From positions 39,710,724-39,774,723 of the forward strand of contig OW203763.1 of the NCBI GenBank assembly GCA_934045905.1: DNA of 64,000 bases. Reading direction: 5' to 3'. This document shows, piece by piece, positions 1 to 10,488 of this stretch. The notes below the pieces were generated by a model. That model was given only the letters and a program-made list of their open reading frames with translations, did no database searches and was not told the DNA's origin. The first letter of the stretch is position 1; each line of letters starts with the position of its first letter. The translations under genes were made by a program, and so were the position numbers. The stretch comes from Leuctra nigra. Its lineage: Eukaryota; Arthropoda; Insecta; Plecoptera; Leuctridae.

Positions 1-102
1 TCTCTGGAAGTAAGCTCGCCGTTTATAAAAAGTAGACCTCGTAAAAGACGGTTCTTGGCAGCGTCGAGCTATCGCCCGACTAGATATTTTTCTTGAACGA
101 GC
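1..102 (+). repeat. Fragment of dispersed repeat family A
   Basis: This stretch matches the end of the longer repeat copy near 2376-2462 (shared blocks around GTAAGCTCGCCG, AGTAGACCTCG and GCAGCGTCGAGCT). It is the 3' part of a copy cut by the left edge of the window. No coding content is seen. Confidence 0.7.
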
Positions 103-639
103 AATTAATAACATTGGTTTCACGCTCAGACGCGAGCTAACTCTCTCCGCCGAGCTGCTGTAATATCCTTAATGTTTACCTTTGTTCATGGCAAATACGA
201 TCGATGTCCATTTATTGTTGTTGTTGTCTTCTTCTATAGGTACTTGTATACAGTTAGTTATCTAACTTGCATTTTAATTAGTCTACTGATCTTATATAGT
301 GATTATTATATTGTTTTGTGATGTTGCTGTGGAAGATAATATTTTCATATTTTCAAACCAGGAAACTACTTCGTGCTATTGCCTATACTTGAAGAATATT
401 ATTGTATTGCCAATTTAAACAAGCCAGACCACTTCCGTACATAACGTTCGCATCAAAACCAATGTTTATTTCATTAGTGTCAGATTAGGAGGAACATCAT
501 TTTCAGGTTTATTTATTTCCATTAAACAATGTCACTTGATGAGACTTTGACTCACAGTTTGGAAATAAATCATGATAATTTAAAAGCGTTTTTTTATTCT
601 AACTTTTTAACGTAGGCATTGTTGGATGATGAAATGAAA

Positions 640-1245
640 TTTAAATCTCTCATACCCACAGATTTCCATTAAATGTTTTACACACCTATAAATACACCTT
701 GCATGGACCCTTTAGTGTAGTTTTTTGTTTATTGTAACCGAGCTGAAGATTGACAGATTACAACATCTGAAATAATGAAATAATTTTGACTAAGTTGTGA
801 ACACCTAATATACCTAGTAATGGAGCCATTTTGTGTGGTTTCTTGTTTCGTAACTGAACCATCAAGATTGACAAATTACCATAATTAAAATAATAAAATT
901 TATTTTAGAAACTTAAAGTTGTGATCACGTAATGGATGCACGTAATGGAGCCTTTTTGTGTGGTTTCTTGTTTCGTGTTATTCTTGTTTCTTGTTGAGCC
1001 ACCAATATTGACAAATTAACTCTATTTTAAATAATGAAATAAGTGTGACAAATGAAAAGTTGTAAACACCTAATACACTGAATATTAGTAATGGAGCCTT
1101 TACTGAATTTTACTATTTACTTAATTAACTGAATTTTACATAATTTAATAATTCTGACAAATTAAAAGCTGTGACACCCTAATGCACCCAGTAATGGAGC
1201 CTTTTTTGTGTGGTTTCTAGTTTTGTAACTGAGCCACCAAGATTC
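640..1245. repeat. Degenerate tandem repeat, unit about 130-150 bp
   Basis: Four to five imperfect direct copies of a unit containing TAATGGAGCC, TTGTGTGGTTTCTTG and GACAAATTA occur at about 700, 816, 942, 1088 and 1190. The unit is AT-rich with no open frame. The flanking stretch 103-640 is plain AT-rich DNA in which I see nothing. Confidence 0.65.
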
Positions 1246-1447
1246 TGTTGATTAGCATGACCACGAATTGTTTTATTGCACAACTTTACGTACAACGTGT
1301 ACAACAAATTATTATTATAGTCCAATGAGTATAATATTAAAAAGAGTAACTATGTAATCGTTGAATGTATTCGGATTAACATTTTGAATATATACGTAAG
1401 AAGGTTAAACATTTTTTAAGTAAATAAAAAGATAAAAAATAAAACGA

Positions 1448-1580
1448 TTGTTACGGGGATCGAACCCGTCAACGCCGTGTTCGAAGTCTCATGCCTCATG
1501 TGATCGAGCCAATTCGCCACACAGAAACCAAAGCAGTCTGTATCGTATCAAAGAAGAATAGCGGAACGTAAAACGACGTG
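1448..1580 (-). repeat. tRNA-like module with family flank
   Basis: Read on the minus strand, this has an A-box-like TGGCGAATTGG and a B-box GGTTCGATCCC inside a perfect 5-bp T-stem (ACGGG/CCCGT). It is preceded by the flank TTTACGTTCCGC. That flank is shared with the modules at 1740-1880 and 37440-37590, but the tRNA-like part differs between copies. No good acceptor stem is evident, so it is more likely a SINE-like or tRNA-derived piece than a working tRNA. Confidence 0.55.
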
Positions 1581-1739
1581 CGAGTATATTCTGTTCTTCA
1601 GTGTTCGCGATGGCAACTGGAGTGCCGCGATTGCGATGTTTCGGTCTATTAATGATCTTCACAGCATCCCTGGACCTCTCATTTGAATACATATCCATAT
1701 AGGTATCATCGCTTATACAAATTAAAAAATAATATTTGA

Positions 1740-2462
1740 AAAAAAAAGTTTTCCGGGATCGGGAATCGAACGCATTATGCAGAAGTCGAAGCCAGCTGCC
1801 TTCCTAACATGAGCTATCAGTCCGATGGGAATTAGAGCCGCTGTTTAGTGTATCAAAGAAGAAGGGCGGAACGTAAATAATGATAATTTCTCCACTTCCG
1901 GTTTAAATTTTTTATTTTTTTTCTTGAAGTGGAGTGTCTAGCAATACATTGTCTTTAATGATGCTAAATTTCAAAACTCTCGGTGGACCCGTTTGATTTT
2001 TAAAACCATTCAATTTAAAATTGGAATAACTTCACTTCCGGTCAAAATTTTCCAGATTTTCTTTCAAAGGTTCGTGTAATAATTATGACTCTATGTGTCT
2101 GCCAAATTTCAACTCTCTAGAACAAACCGTTCAACCTGTGGAGAGGGGCAAACAAATTGACCGTGGTAACCTAGCTAACTAACTAGCATGAAAAAAATCC
2201 ATGCATGTTTGTGCCCCAAAATTCACCCTGAAGGGATGATCGCAGCACTTTGAAATTTGGTATGTGTTGTTACGTGGCTAAATATACCCGATAACCATGG
2301 TTTTCAACTTTCATTTCACACTGCTTGCATGCGTACTGACACCCCGAAAACGAGCGTGAAGCGCTTGCAGTATACAGTAGTGGTAGTAAGCTCGCCGCAT
2401 TTTAAAAGTAGACCTCGTATTGACACGGTGCTTGGCAGCGTCGAGCTAACGCCCGACTAGAT
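1740..2462 (+). repeat. Dispersed repeat family A, long copy
   Basis: A repeat of about 720 bp is present again in the opposite orientation at 36869-37590. Shared blocks include the CTTGAAGTGGAGTGTCTAGC segment, CACTTCCGGT, the paired GGGATGATCGCAG segment, and the GTAAGCTCGCCG...GCGCCCGACTAGAT end. At its left end (1750-1830, minus strand) is a tRNA-like module with B-box GTTCGATTCCC. The module therefore abuts the same end of the body in both copies. No long reading frame is present, so it looks like a non-autonomous element. Confidence 0.7.
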
Positions 2463-3989
2463 ATCCATCTAAATGTTGGTTTTCCAGCTAATTGAGCTAT
2501 TTGAATGAAAATCACTGCCAACTTGTTGTAAACAAACAGTAATTTCCTGCTTCTGAGGAAGGGGGGAGGGGAGTCTCTTCCCAGCAGCTGTTGCTTGCTT
2601 TAAGAGGCATGCACCTGCCTTTCCTCTGCATTCCAAAACAAACCCAACTCCTCTCCTCCCCTTCCATTAAGATCGCCATTCAACAGTGTTTTGTCTATTT
2701 TATGTCTGTCAGAGCAATGTTCTTCAGATGTAAACATATATTTTGTCTCCTGATCTAAATGCAAGGGAAAACATTTTGTTGCACAAATGTAATATGTTAA
2801 TAGTGTTGTGTCTAGACACAGTATGAGTAGTCCAGACAGAGTGAGAGGGAAAGGCAGAGATAGACAACATGTGGCAGTCTACCACAGCTCTGTTTACAAA
2901 CATCCACCTTGGATTTACTGGGAAAAAAACTTGGTATGCATGTATAAGGTGTATAAGATGCAGGGCTGTGTTCAGAATCAAAATATTGAAATATAATTAT
3001 GTCTTTTACATGAGTTAATAGGTATGTGTTGTTGTTTTGGCCAAACTGCCCAGGTCTAAACACTAAACCAATCTCCTATTGATATTTTGCATTCCTGCAA
3101 TTTTAATACAAAGTTCAACTGTTTTATTTTTTAATTTTCCTTTATATTTATTATTTATTTAACAAAAAATATATTTTTGTGTAGTGGAAACAAGTTCAAT
3201 GAAATTGTATTATTGAATCATTTTCTTTGTGTAGTTTACAGAACAAGCTGGCATTTCAAAAGGGGAATGGCCGTTCCAAGAAGTTCGCAATTCTCCCACA
3301 GATGGCATAGTTTGCAGTTCCACTACCATACAAATTTTGCTTTGGTGATTATCAATCACGTGTTGAAACGACCACTGGATCTTTAAATCAGTCATAATAA
3401 AATAAATAATGTAGCACTTGTTGCCATAAAATTGTCTATTTAATAGCCTGGGCTAACAAAATACATTTAAAAAGTAATTTAAATCTGTTGTAATATGTTA
3501 GTACTTTCTCAGCTAAGTTGGCAGACATGTTTTTTCTCTTGTCTTCTCGAATTTGTTTCCCACCTCCAACCAACCAACCAATAGCATAGTAGATCTCATT
3601 CCCCTTTTGAAATGGAATAAACTGTAGTACTTTGGTTTGACTTAGCTCTGGAGGTTTCAAATCAGGCTGTCCTTCCTGACTTGAGTTTTTTGTGTGGTTT
3701 CCCTCACTTGAGTGTGGCTTCCCTCAATACTGGGACTATGCAACTCTAACTGAATATAATATGTCTGCACTCGGCAAGTTGTATATTTCGTTAAAAGTTG
3801 GACAAACATTTGGGCTTGTGTGATGAATGATGATAGGTGACTTTGTCACCTAATATAAACCCTTACTTATTCTTCATCACCATTCTTCAAATTGTCATCA
3901 CAAGAATTAATTTGTAGCTTAGTTGCAGAACCGTGCCCCTAAAATAAGTCAACTGTTTGTAATGTTTCCAAACCCTCTCTGTTGCGCAG
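2463..3989. other. MAST intron, no gene seen
   Basis: This is AT-rich intronic DNA upstream of the first visible MAST exon. An inverted pair (CATTTCAAAAGGGGAATG at about 3253 and its complement at about 3597) may mark a decayed inverted-repeat element. No exon encoding the start of the PDZ domain was found here. Confidence 0.5.
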
Positions 3990-4228
3990 GCTGTGGATGA
4001 CGGAAGTCCCGCGTTCGAGTCGGGTGTGCGTCCCGGAGACCTGATCACCCACATCAACGGAGAGGGCGTCCAGGGACTCTACCACACGCAGGTGCTGCAA
4101 CTGCTGCTCTCCGGCGGTGACCATGTGACCCTGCGCTCGACCCCACTGGAGAACACCTCGATACGCACGGGCGGACGCAAGAGAGAGCCGTGGCAGAGCA
4201 AGCTTGCCAAGCGAAACACCACGCATCG
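3990..4228 (+). CDS. MAST: MAST kinase exon: PDZ domain, C-terminal part
   Basis: This internal exon follows the acceptor GTTGCGCAG and ends at CG|GTAAGC, entering in phase 0 and leaving after two bases of an Arg codon. It reads AVDDGSPAFESGVRPGDLI, then THINGEGVQG and LENTSI, the signature second half of the MAST-family PDZ domain (GxPAxxxGxRPGDLITHINGE). MAST kinases are AGC-type Ser/Thr kinases linked to microtubules; the insect orthologue is drop out. The PDZ domain binds C-terminal peptides of partners. The exon ends in a basic stretch (GGRKREPWQSKLAKR). The kinase exons and the PDZ start lie to the left, beyond an intron of at least 4 kb. Confidence 0.92.
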
Positions 4229-4732
4229 GTAAGCTGCATTCGTATGCTCGATGTCATTGGTCCACCTTCACACAGTTGCTCTCTTCAGATTAATTTATCT
4301 ATCTACCAAATATGCATGGCAAAATTCAAATTGTAACATAATATATCTAATTCTAGGTCTGATCAGTGAGTAGGTATTAATAAGATTACACACAACACAA
4401 CAAAAGATATGCTAATATTAGCATGATATAAAGTTGATGAATATGGAACATGGTTTAATGAATTTATAAAATATTAAATAACAACTATTTGCTGTAAATG
4501 TGTTGGGTTTTTACTTTTTAATAGCGAGCTATGTTTCAAAAGTAGTACCTATATTCATTCCTGGATCAGGCTCATAATTTTTAATCGTTTTCAATTTTTT
4601 GGAAGACAGAGAGAGGTGGAGGGAACTGGTGGAAAGAGAGGAGGCTGAAGAAGATTTAAGAAGTGTGGTGTGTACAGGACTTCGCAAGTCGGCTCTGAGA
4701 ACACAAGTGCCCTAGAACATTAGTGGGATCAT

Positions 4733-5457
4733 TAGGGCTGGGCGAACCTTGAATTTTGGTGCGAACCAAACCTCGAACCGAACCTTAAAAGGTTCGCAAT
4801 TTTTACGAACCTCGAACCGAACCTTTTTACATATTTGGCCCATTATGAACAGGCGTGGAAAAAATAAGACAATTGATGGTGTAGATGTCATAACTTCAAA
4901 TTTTATATTTGACTGATCAATTCCACATATTTATTTATCATTCACATAGCTTACAAGTTACAGCAGGTAAATAATTAGCTAATACGTAATAATTAAAAGA
5001 AAACCAATAAAATTTTTATTCAAACTGTTTAAGACCATTTGCATATTACTTTTAATAATCATAATAAATGTTTACTTTATTGTTTTATATTCAGAAATAA
5101 AACAACTACCAATTTTATAAGAAGTGGAACTATCCAAAACTCTGAAACCTTTCCTTTATTTCTTATCATCCATCAATTTCTCAATGAAGAATGAAATAAC
5201 ACTTCTAAAATTCAAGCAAACAAGTCCTGAGCTGTTCAAAGACAAAAAGTATTAAGACACCTGCACTTACAGAGCAATCATCTTTGGAATCATATCCACT
5301 GCCTTCTAAACAAAAGCTAAAAAATTCAAATTATTGGCAGGAAAAAATGGCGGGAAAGGTTCGCAAAAGGTTCGCAGCCAATAAAATTAAAGTTCCAATT
5401 GCGAACCATATAAAAAGGTTTGGTTTGGTTCGAAAACGAACCGTTCGCCCACCCCTA
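4733..5457. mobile_element. hAT-like MITE with 8-bp target duplication
   Basis: This 725-bp element begins TAGGGCTGGGCGAACC and ends GGTTCG...GCCCACCCCTA, giving inverted termini. It is flanked by the exact 8-bp duplication GGGATCAT (4725-4732 and 5458-5465). Both termini are rich in GAACC/GGTTC words. There is no transposase. It lies in a MAST intron. The TAGGG-type terminus and 8-bp duplication are hAT hallmarks. Confidence 0.9.
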
Positions 5458-5582
5458 GGGATCATCCCACCCCCTGACCCGACAATAGTTGGAAACAGAG
5501 TCGCAATATTTATTATTAATTTTTTTAGTTATTTTTAAACAATTGCACATATTCCAATTTACCAAAAGCACAGCATCTTATG

Positions 5583-6500
5583 CAGGGCTGCCACCATATA
5601 AAAATTAAAATCCTTGTGTGAAGCATGAAAAATCCGTAGAAATCCGTAGTTCTATCAAAAACCATAAAAATACAGCAAATCACGGTTTCCAGATCTCAAG
5701 TGGCCACTTGAAGTAGATAAACACATGGAGAACATGACAGGAGGGGTGGGGGAGGGCTGGGACTGGTCTGACAGCTATGAATGGGAATCGAAGATCGTAA
5801 AGTGTCCACGCGTCATAAATGCGTCGACGACACCATTGCTATCTTTGACGACGAAATTGGTCATCTGTGCACTGGTTTCCCGGCTCGCGCATTTTTTTAC
5901 GTGGTATTGAGTGATCTCGTGTTTGCGTAATCTTTAATCCCACCCGACACAATTGATAAATCTTTAACACACACTTTACAGAAAGCGTCACTATCTTTCT
6001 TCGCCTTCCTAACCCAAGGAAGTTCACTTTCCCACTCGCATTTGTATGTTTGCTGCCAACGTGTGTTCATTTTAACTCACGCAAAAGGCGAAAAGAAGCA
6101 GGTCAATAACCCAACGCGAGCGACGAACAAGTGGCACAGCTGGCAGAGACGAACAAGTGGCACAGCTGGCATAGACAAACAAGTGACTGCCTTCAGGCGC
6201 TTCAAGGTCGACCGCTTTCTCCCCCATCCCCCATCCCCATCAGCCACACTCAACCAATCACACAACCACACTTCACTTGTATAGCTAAACCACCTACAAT
6301 AAACACCATTCACACCCTCTTACAAGCCATCTACTCTCCCGCACATTATCAACTTCTCAAACTATACTGAATACTTAGAAATATGCCGTCCAAACTGACA
6401 AATTGCTAATTTTATTAGACCTGCTAGGAAATCCGTAGTTTTAGACTCAATTCCGTGAATCCTAATCTGACCCCAAATATCCGTAGGAACGGCAGCCCTG
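5583..6500. mobile_element. Inverted-terminus element (CAGGGCTGCC)
   Basis: This 918-bp unit has termini CAGGGCTGCC and GGCAGCCCTG. Subterminal AATCCGTAG words recur near both ends. It looks like a non-autonomous DNA transposon, probably hAT-like, but no matching target duplication is visible. A short tandem repeat of about 31 bp (2.5 copies, GACGAACAAGTGGCACAGCT) lies inside at about 6120-6185. It occupies the MAST intron before the 6671 exon. Confidence 0.7.
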
Positions 6501-6670
6501 AATTCTAATGTACTCCAGTGAAGCTTTTATATTTTCAGAAACCGATGCCTCACAGGCATTGTCACGACAAAGATTGTTTGATAGGTGGCACTAATAACAA
6601 AAATCTCCTCTTCCCCTTTCCCCTGAAAAATTAATTTTGTATGTGTTGATAATTTGATGTTTTTATTCAG

Positions 6671-6767
6671 ACAACGTCGACAGAAAAGAGACCCCACAGA
6701 GAAACGGAGGAAATCTTCACTGTTTCGCCGCATTAGCAGCAAAAGGGCGAGCGTTGAAATGCAGCAG
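6671..6767 (+). CDS. MAST: MAST kinase exon: basic post-PDZ segment
   Basis: The exon follows the acceptor TTTTATTCAG and ends at CAG|GTAGCT. Its first base completes the Arg codon opened by the 4228 donor, and it leaves in phase 0. It encodes a strongly basic peptide that includes KRRKSSLFRRISSKRAS. This matches the basic, Ser-rich RRxSLFxxL segment that follows the PDZ domain in MAST proteins, and the RxxS/KRxS sites suggest basophilic phosphorylation. The phase agreement with both neighbouring exons is the main support for these borders. Confidence 0.85.
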
Positions 6768-6862
6768 GTAGCTAAATCACTGCAAATTATATCTGCGTAG
6801 CATTTGTTTATTATGCTTTACATTGTTTTTAATTTTTATTTTGTTGTTTTTCTGTTATTTAG

Positions 6863-6949
6863 GATGCTTTGCAATATTTCCAGCCCCTACTCAATACATG
6901 CCCCCTCTCGGCACCAGTTTTGTCCGACGAATGTAAACCTGTGTTTATG
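6863..6949 (+). CDS. Possible MAST cassette exon
   Basis: An open 87-bp stretch lies between an acceptor (CTGTTATTTAG) and a donor (ATG|GTAGGC) and is in phase 0 at both ends. It could be included or skipped without changing the frame. It would encode 29 residues starting DALQYFQPLLN with no domain I recognise. Splicing directly from 6767 to 7689 is also in phase, so it may be optional or spurious. RNA reads across 6767/6863/6949/7689 would decide. Confidence 0.45.
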
Positions 6950-7688
6950 GTAGGCACAATTATGATTTTATTTATTTTGTTGGTATTAATATAATGTGAA
7001 ATAATACATAACATAACATACATTTAGTTGTGTTTAAAAATAAACTAATTTGAAAAGCTCTGTCACATTTATTGCAGTGTAATGTTTTAAATTCAAATAT
7101 TTTGCATTGTCCAATTTCAGGCAATATCAAAATGAAATGAATGCCGAAAGTGCACAATGTGTTGTCCAAAACGTTGTACTGCTCTGCAATAAATGTGCAG
7201 TGGAATAGCTATAAGTTTCCACGATGATGCACATAAACTTCTTTATTTACATTACATTACAATTTGCTTCTGGCATTTACTTATTAAATTATTTTTTCTT
7301 TTAGCTGAGGTTTTGTGCCAACTGTTATGATGTATCGAGAGAGTTGGTTCAAGGGTTAAAATGCAGTGGACTCTCATTCCAGAGGCCCAGTTTGATTACT
7401 AAGCCCAGCCAACTGGGCTTAGTTTTTCCGTAACCGTTTGCATGCATTGTTGATTTCAAGAGACTCCTTTAATGATTTTGGAGCATTTCCTTCGGGTGGT
7501 TTTTGTTTGTTCGTACTTAAAAGTTTCTATAGACTGGGTAGTCATTTCTGTACTATCTTGCTCAATGCTTAACAGCAATATCATGGATTATTGTTGGTAA
7601 ACATTGTGGAGTAATAACATTTCGTGTTAAGATAAATCGTGCAGAGAGTGCTAAATTGGACTTTTATTGATGGCGTTGTGTTTGACAG

Positions 7689-8957
7689 ATGACGGGCTCC
7701 AGCCCCTCGATCTCCATGGTGACACCGAGTCGCAGTTTCCAATCTCTGCCGCGCGCCACTCTGCAGGAGAGCCACAACAAGTCACGTCTGAATTTCACTC
7801 AAGATGCCAGCTCATCTAGCTCGTCTGGTTCATCCGGTTCATCGGCCCCAAGCAGCCCCGCAGTGGCGACGCCGCAAGGTACCACCATGCATTATCAGCG
7901 GCCGTCGACACTGCATGGACTCAAGCATAAGCTGCACACCGCTGCCATGAGTCTGCATTCTCCGAGCAGACGTAAGTCGGTGGGACACATTCCACTTTCT
8001 CCACTAGCACGTACGCCTTCTCCCTCGCCCTTGCCGTCTTCTCCCACGCGCTCTCCCAGTCCCTTGGCGTTCCCGGTGGGGCATCAGCCGGGCAGTTCCA
8101 ACACCACACAGTCTTACAGTCCGGGAACTTCTCTGTCCACGTCGGGCTCCAGCTCGGGGGGGAAGAAGGGCTACAGAGGCAAGAGTGGGGAACCGGGATC
8201 TCCATTGCTCAGACGTGCCTTGTCGCCGGACCGGTTGCATCCTCGCAGTGCCGAGAGTAAGTGCAAGACTGCGCCAGCTGCGATATCCCCGCTATGTGCG
8301 CCGTCGCTCAAGGCCACACCACGTGTCACCATAACGGATCACGTGATCGTGGCCAAGCCACCTGAACACCCGCTGCTCAAGAGCTTCACGTATTCTGAGG
8401 TTCCTCGTGTGGAGAGACGTGAGAGAAAGATGACGACGGTGACGGCGGCCCCCAATACTGGGCTGCAAGACCTGGCTGGGGATTACGGTAAAATCAGTAA
8501 CACACCTGGCGATCGCAGCTCCCAGCATCTGCCGCGTATTGCCGAGGAGAAAGATTCCCCCACCGGCTCCAAAGAGGAAGCCAGCAAATGTACCGATCAA
8601 GTCAGGTCTGTATCAGTTATGAAGGATAGCAAACACAAGTCGGGGGTTTTCAAGCATTTTGATAATTTTGGACGCAAGGCAAAGATGCCAGAGCCCCAGC
8701 GAGACAAATCTAATGAACGCAAGGCTTCGTTTTCGGGAGACATTGGGTCGGCGTCCCGATCTGATTCCAAGGGACGTCGTAAGGAGGAACCGCCAAAACC
8801 AGCGAAAGACGGGAAGCCGGAAAAAGAGAGTAAACAGAAAAGTTTGGAGCCAGCGAATAGTAGCCAACCACATGGTGCTAATGGTACGAAAGATAATACC
8901 AATTGGTCTGTACATGACAAGAGAGAAGTCTTTCGGTCCAATTCACTTAAAGATTGA
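7689..8957 (+). CDS. MAST: MAST kinase terminal exon
   Basis: The acceptor GTTTGACAG precedes MTGSSPSIS in phase 0; the ATG is the first codon of the exon and not a translation start. The 422 residues form a low-complexity, Ser/Pro/basic tail. MAST landmarks are RPSTLHGLKHK (about residue 78), RRKSVGHIPLSPLARTPSP (about 95-113), SPTRSPSPL (about 118), SPLLRRALSPDRL (about 171) and a basic Lys-rich end. Many SP and RxxS sites suggest a heavily phosphorylated disordered tail. Codons are GC-richer than the surrounding introns. The frame stops at TGA 8955-8957. The assignment rests on the PDZ exon and these tail motifs together. Confidence 0.9.
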   Translation: MTGSSPSISMVTPSRSFQSLPRATLQESHNKSRLNFTQDASSSSSSGSSGSSAPSSPAVATPQGTTMHYQRPSTLHGLKHKLHTAAMSLHSPSRRKSVGHIPLSPLARTPSPSPLPSSPTRSPSPLAFPVGHQPGSSNTTQSYSPGTSLSTSGSSSGGKKGYRGKSGEPGSPLLRRALSPDRLHPRSAESKCKTAPAAISPLCAPSLKATPRVTITDHVIVAKPPEHPLLKSFTYSEVPRVERRERKMTTVTAAPNTGLQDLAGDYGKISNTPGDRSSQHLPRIAEEKDSPTGSKEEASKCTDQVRSVSVMKDSKHKSGVFKHFDNFGRKAKMPEPQRDKSNERKASFSGDIGSASRSDSKGRRKEEPPKPAKDGKPEKESKQKSLEPANSSQPHGANGTKDNTNWSVHDKREVFRSNSLKD

Positions 8958-9000
8958 ATTTTGGTAGACACCCATTTGTGGGTGTAATTATTTATTTGTT

Positions 9001-9006
9001 AATAAA
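9001..9006 (+). terminator. Probable MAST polyadenylation signal
   Basis: AATAAA lies 44 bases after the MAST stop codon and is the first canonical hexamer downstream. This implies a very short 3' UTR. Confidence 0.55.
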
Positions 9007-9029
9007 TGTTGAAGCTTTGCTCTATATTT

Positions 9030-10265
9030 TTGTGTACAAAAAATGTCATGCAAGGATATTGTAGCTGGTGTGAAAACTCAGCTTGAGCCATGACTCTGGC
9101 ATCACTCGCTAGTCGCTACTCACTCTGACATTACTCTTGTCATTGTTTTCGCCAACAAAGCAACCAGTCTTGTGGCAGATAGTTGCCAGTGATGTCAGAG
9201 CCAGGGCTGTAGACCAGTTCTGAATGCTTCGACATGTTATTGGGGAAAGATAAAGGATCAAAACAACCCTGAGACTAAAGTGGTTGGAAAGCAGCGTCTT
9301 GGATTTTTTTTGTTAATATTTTGACAAAAATATTGTGTGTTGTATATGAAGTCTATGCCCTTTCTGTTTTATTGCATTCTCGGTACTCTGCCTGTTCCAC
9401 AGTCTAGTTTATTTGAAAAACAAAACAAATAGAGGACTTGTTCAGTGTTCACTAGATATTACATAGATATTTCACTAGATAAATTTCCTGAGTACAGACC
9501 CAGGCTACTTGTTTTATCACAGTAGAACCAGTTTTCCTGGGATCTGCAAAATATATAGTGTAAAAGCAACTTACAGGTTTTAACTTAAATTATTCATTAT
9601 TCCCTTGAAAACTTTCTTTAAAGTTCTTTTCTTTTCAAAAGTATAAAAATTTGAATAGTGATACTGATTTGATATTCAAGTTCTTCAATGCTAGTTTAAT
9701 GAAAACTTTCGACTGTGTTCATTAATCGAAAATTGTTCTTGATTTATTTAATAAGGGAAATCTTTGAATCTTTGGAACAGATTCCTCCCTTCTGGTACCT
9801 GCTTGTGTTCAAAATACGTAGTGTTTTTCATCCTGCCGAAGGATATGCTATATACTGGAGTCATAAAGTACGTTCAAGTGGACGTTCCAAATTTCCCAAG
9901 TTTGTCAAACTTCCGAATCGCCTATCCAAAAACTCCAGTGTGAGCTATGAAAACATTCCAACTGCACCGATTGAGTTCCCAACCTTTCATAGTTCACAAG
10001 GGAGCTTTTAGTTTGGTGATACGGAACTTCGGCAGCCTTGGGAAGACTTCTCTGCATGGAACATGTTGGAACTTGGGTTGGTCAGACGTACGACAAGTCG
10101 AGTATAGTGGATTGCAACGAAGCATAGAGTCTTTCCTGTATTTGGTATTTAACTGTCAGGGTGTCAATGTTTGTTCATGTCTCTTTCCCCAATAGAACCT
10201 ATTCAGATAGAAAACTATTAATTACTATACATATTCATTAATAATTTTCTTGGAAAGGATAGCAG
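9030..10265. other. Intergenic DNA, no gene seen
   Basis: AT-rich sequence follows the MAST gene. Open frames near 9715-10195 have no recognisable family motif and no splice context; they look like chance frames. Confidence 0.5.
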
Positions 10266-10268
10266 ACA

Positions 10269-10488
10269 TGTACACTCGACAATTCATAAAACGGTATTTG
10301 AAAGAAATGGATTGTCTGAAAAAAATGTGATGGCATCATCTGATGAAGTCTATACTTACTCGTCATCTACCTCTTGTAGGTGAGCTCTGATTTCATTGAT
10401 AATAACAAGGATTGATTGTCAATGAACTTGACCAGCAGCCAATCAGTTTCGTTCAAATACCGTTTTATGAATTGTTGGGTGTACCTAC
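10269..10488. mobile_element. MITE family M, copy 1
   Basis: This is a unit of about 220 bp with inverted ends (TGTACACTCGACAATTCATA near the left, the complement near the right: TTTATGAATTGTTGGGTGTAC). The core TGAGCTCTGATTTCATTGAT and AACAAGGATTGATTGTCAA is shared with copies near 44605-44820, 48730-49177, 48836-49049 (diverged) and 55690-55866. It has no coding capacity. The TA next to CACTC at both ends would suit a Tc1/mariner relative, but the target duplication is not certain. Confidence 0.8.

Noticed and set aside
1448..1526. Functional tRNA gene
   Set aside because: The T-arm is perfect, but the D and anticodon arms do not pair convincingly and no acceptor stem closes it. It is also tied to a repeat flank.
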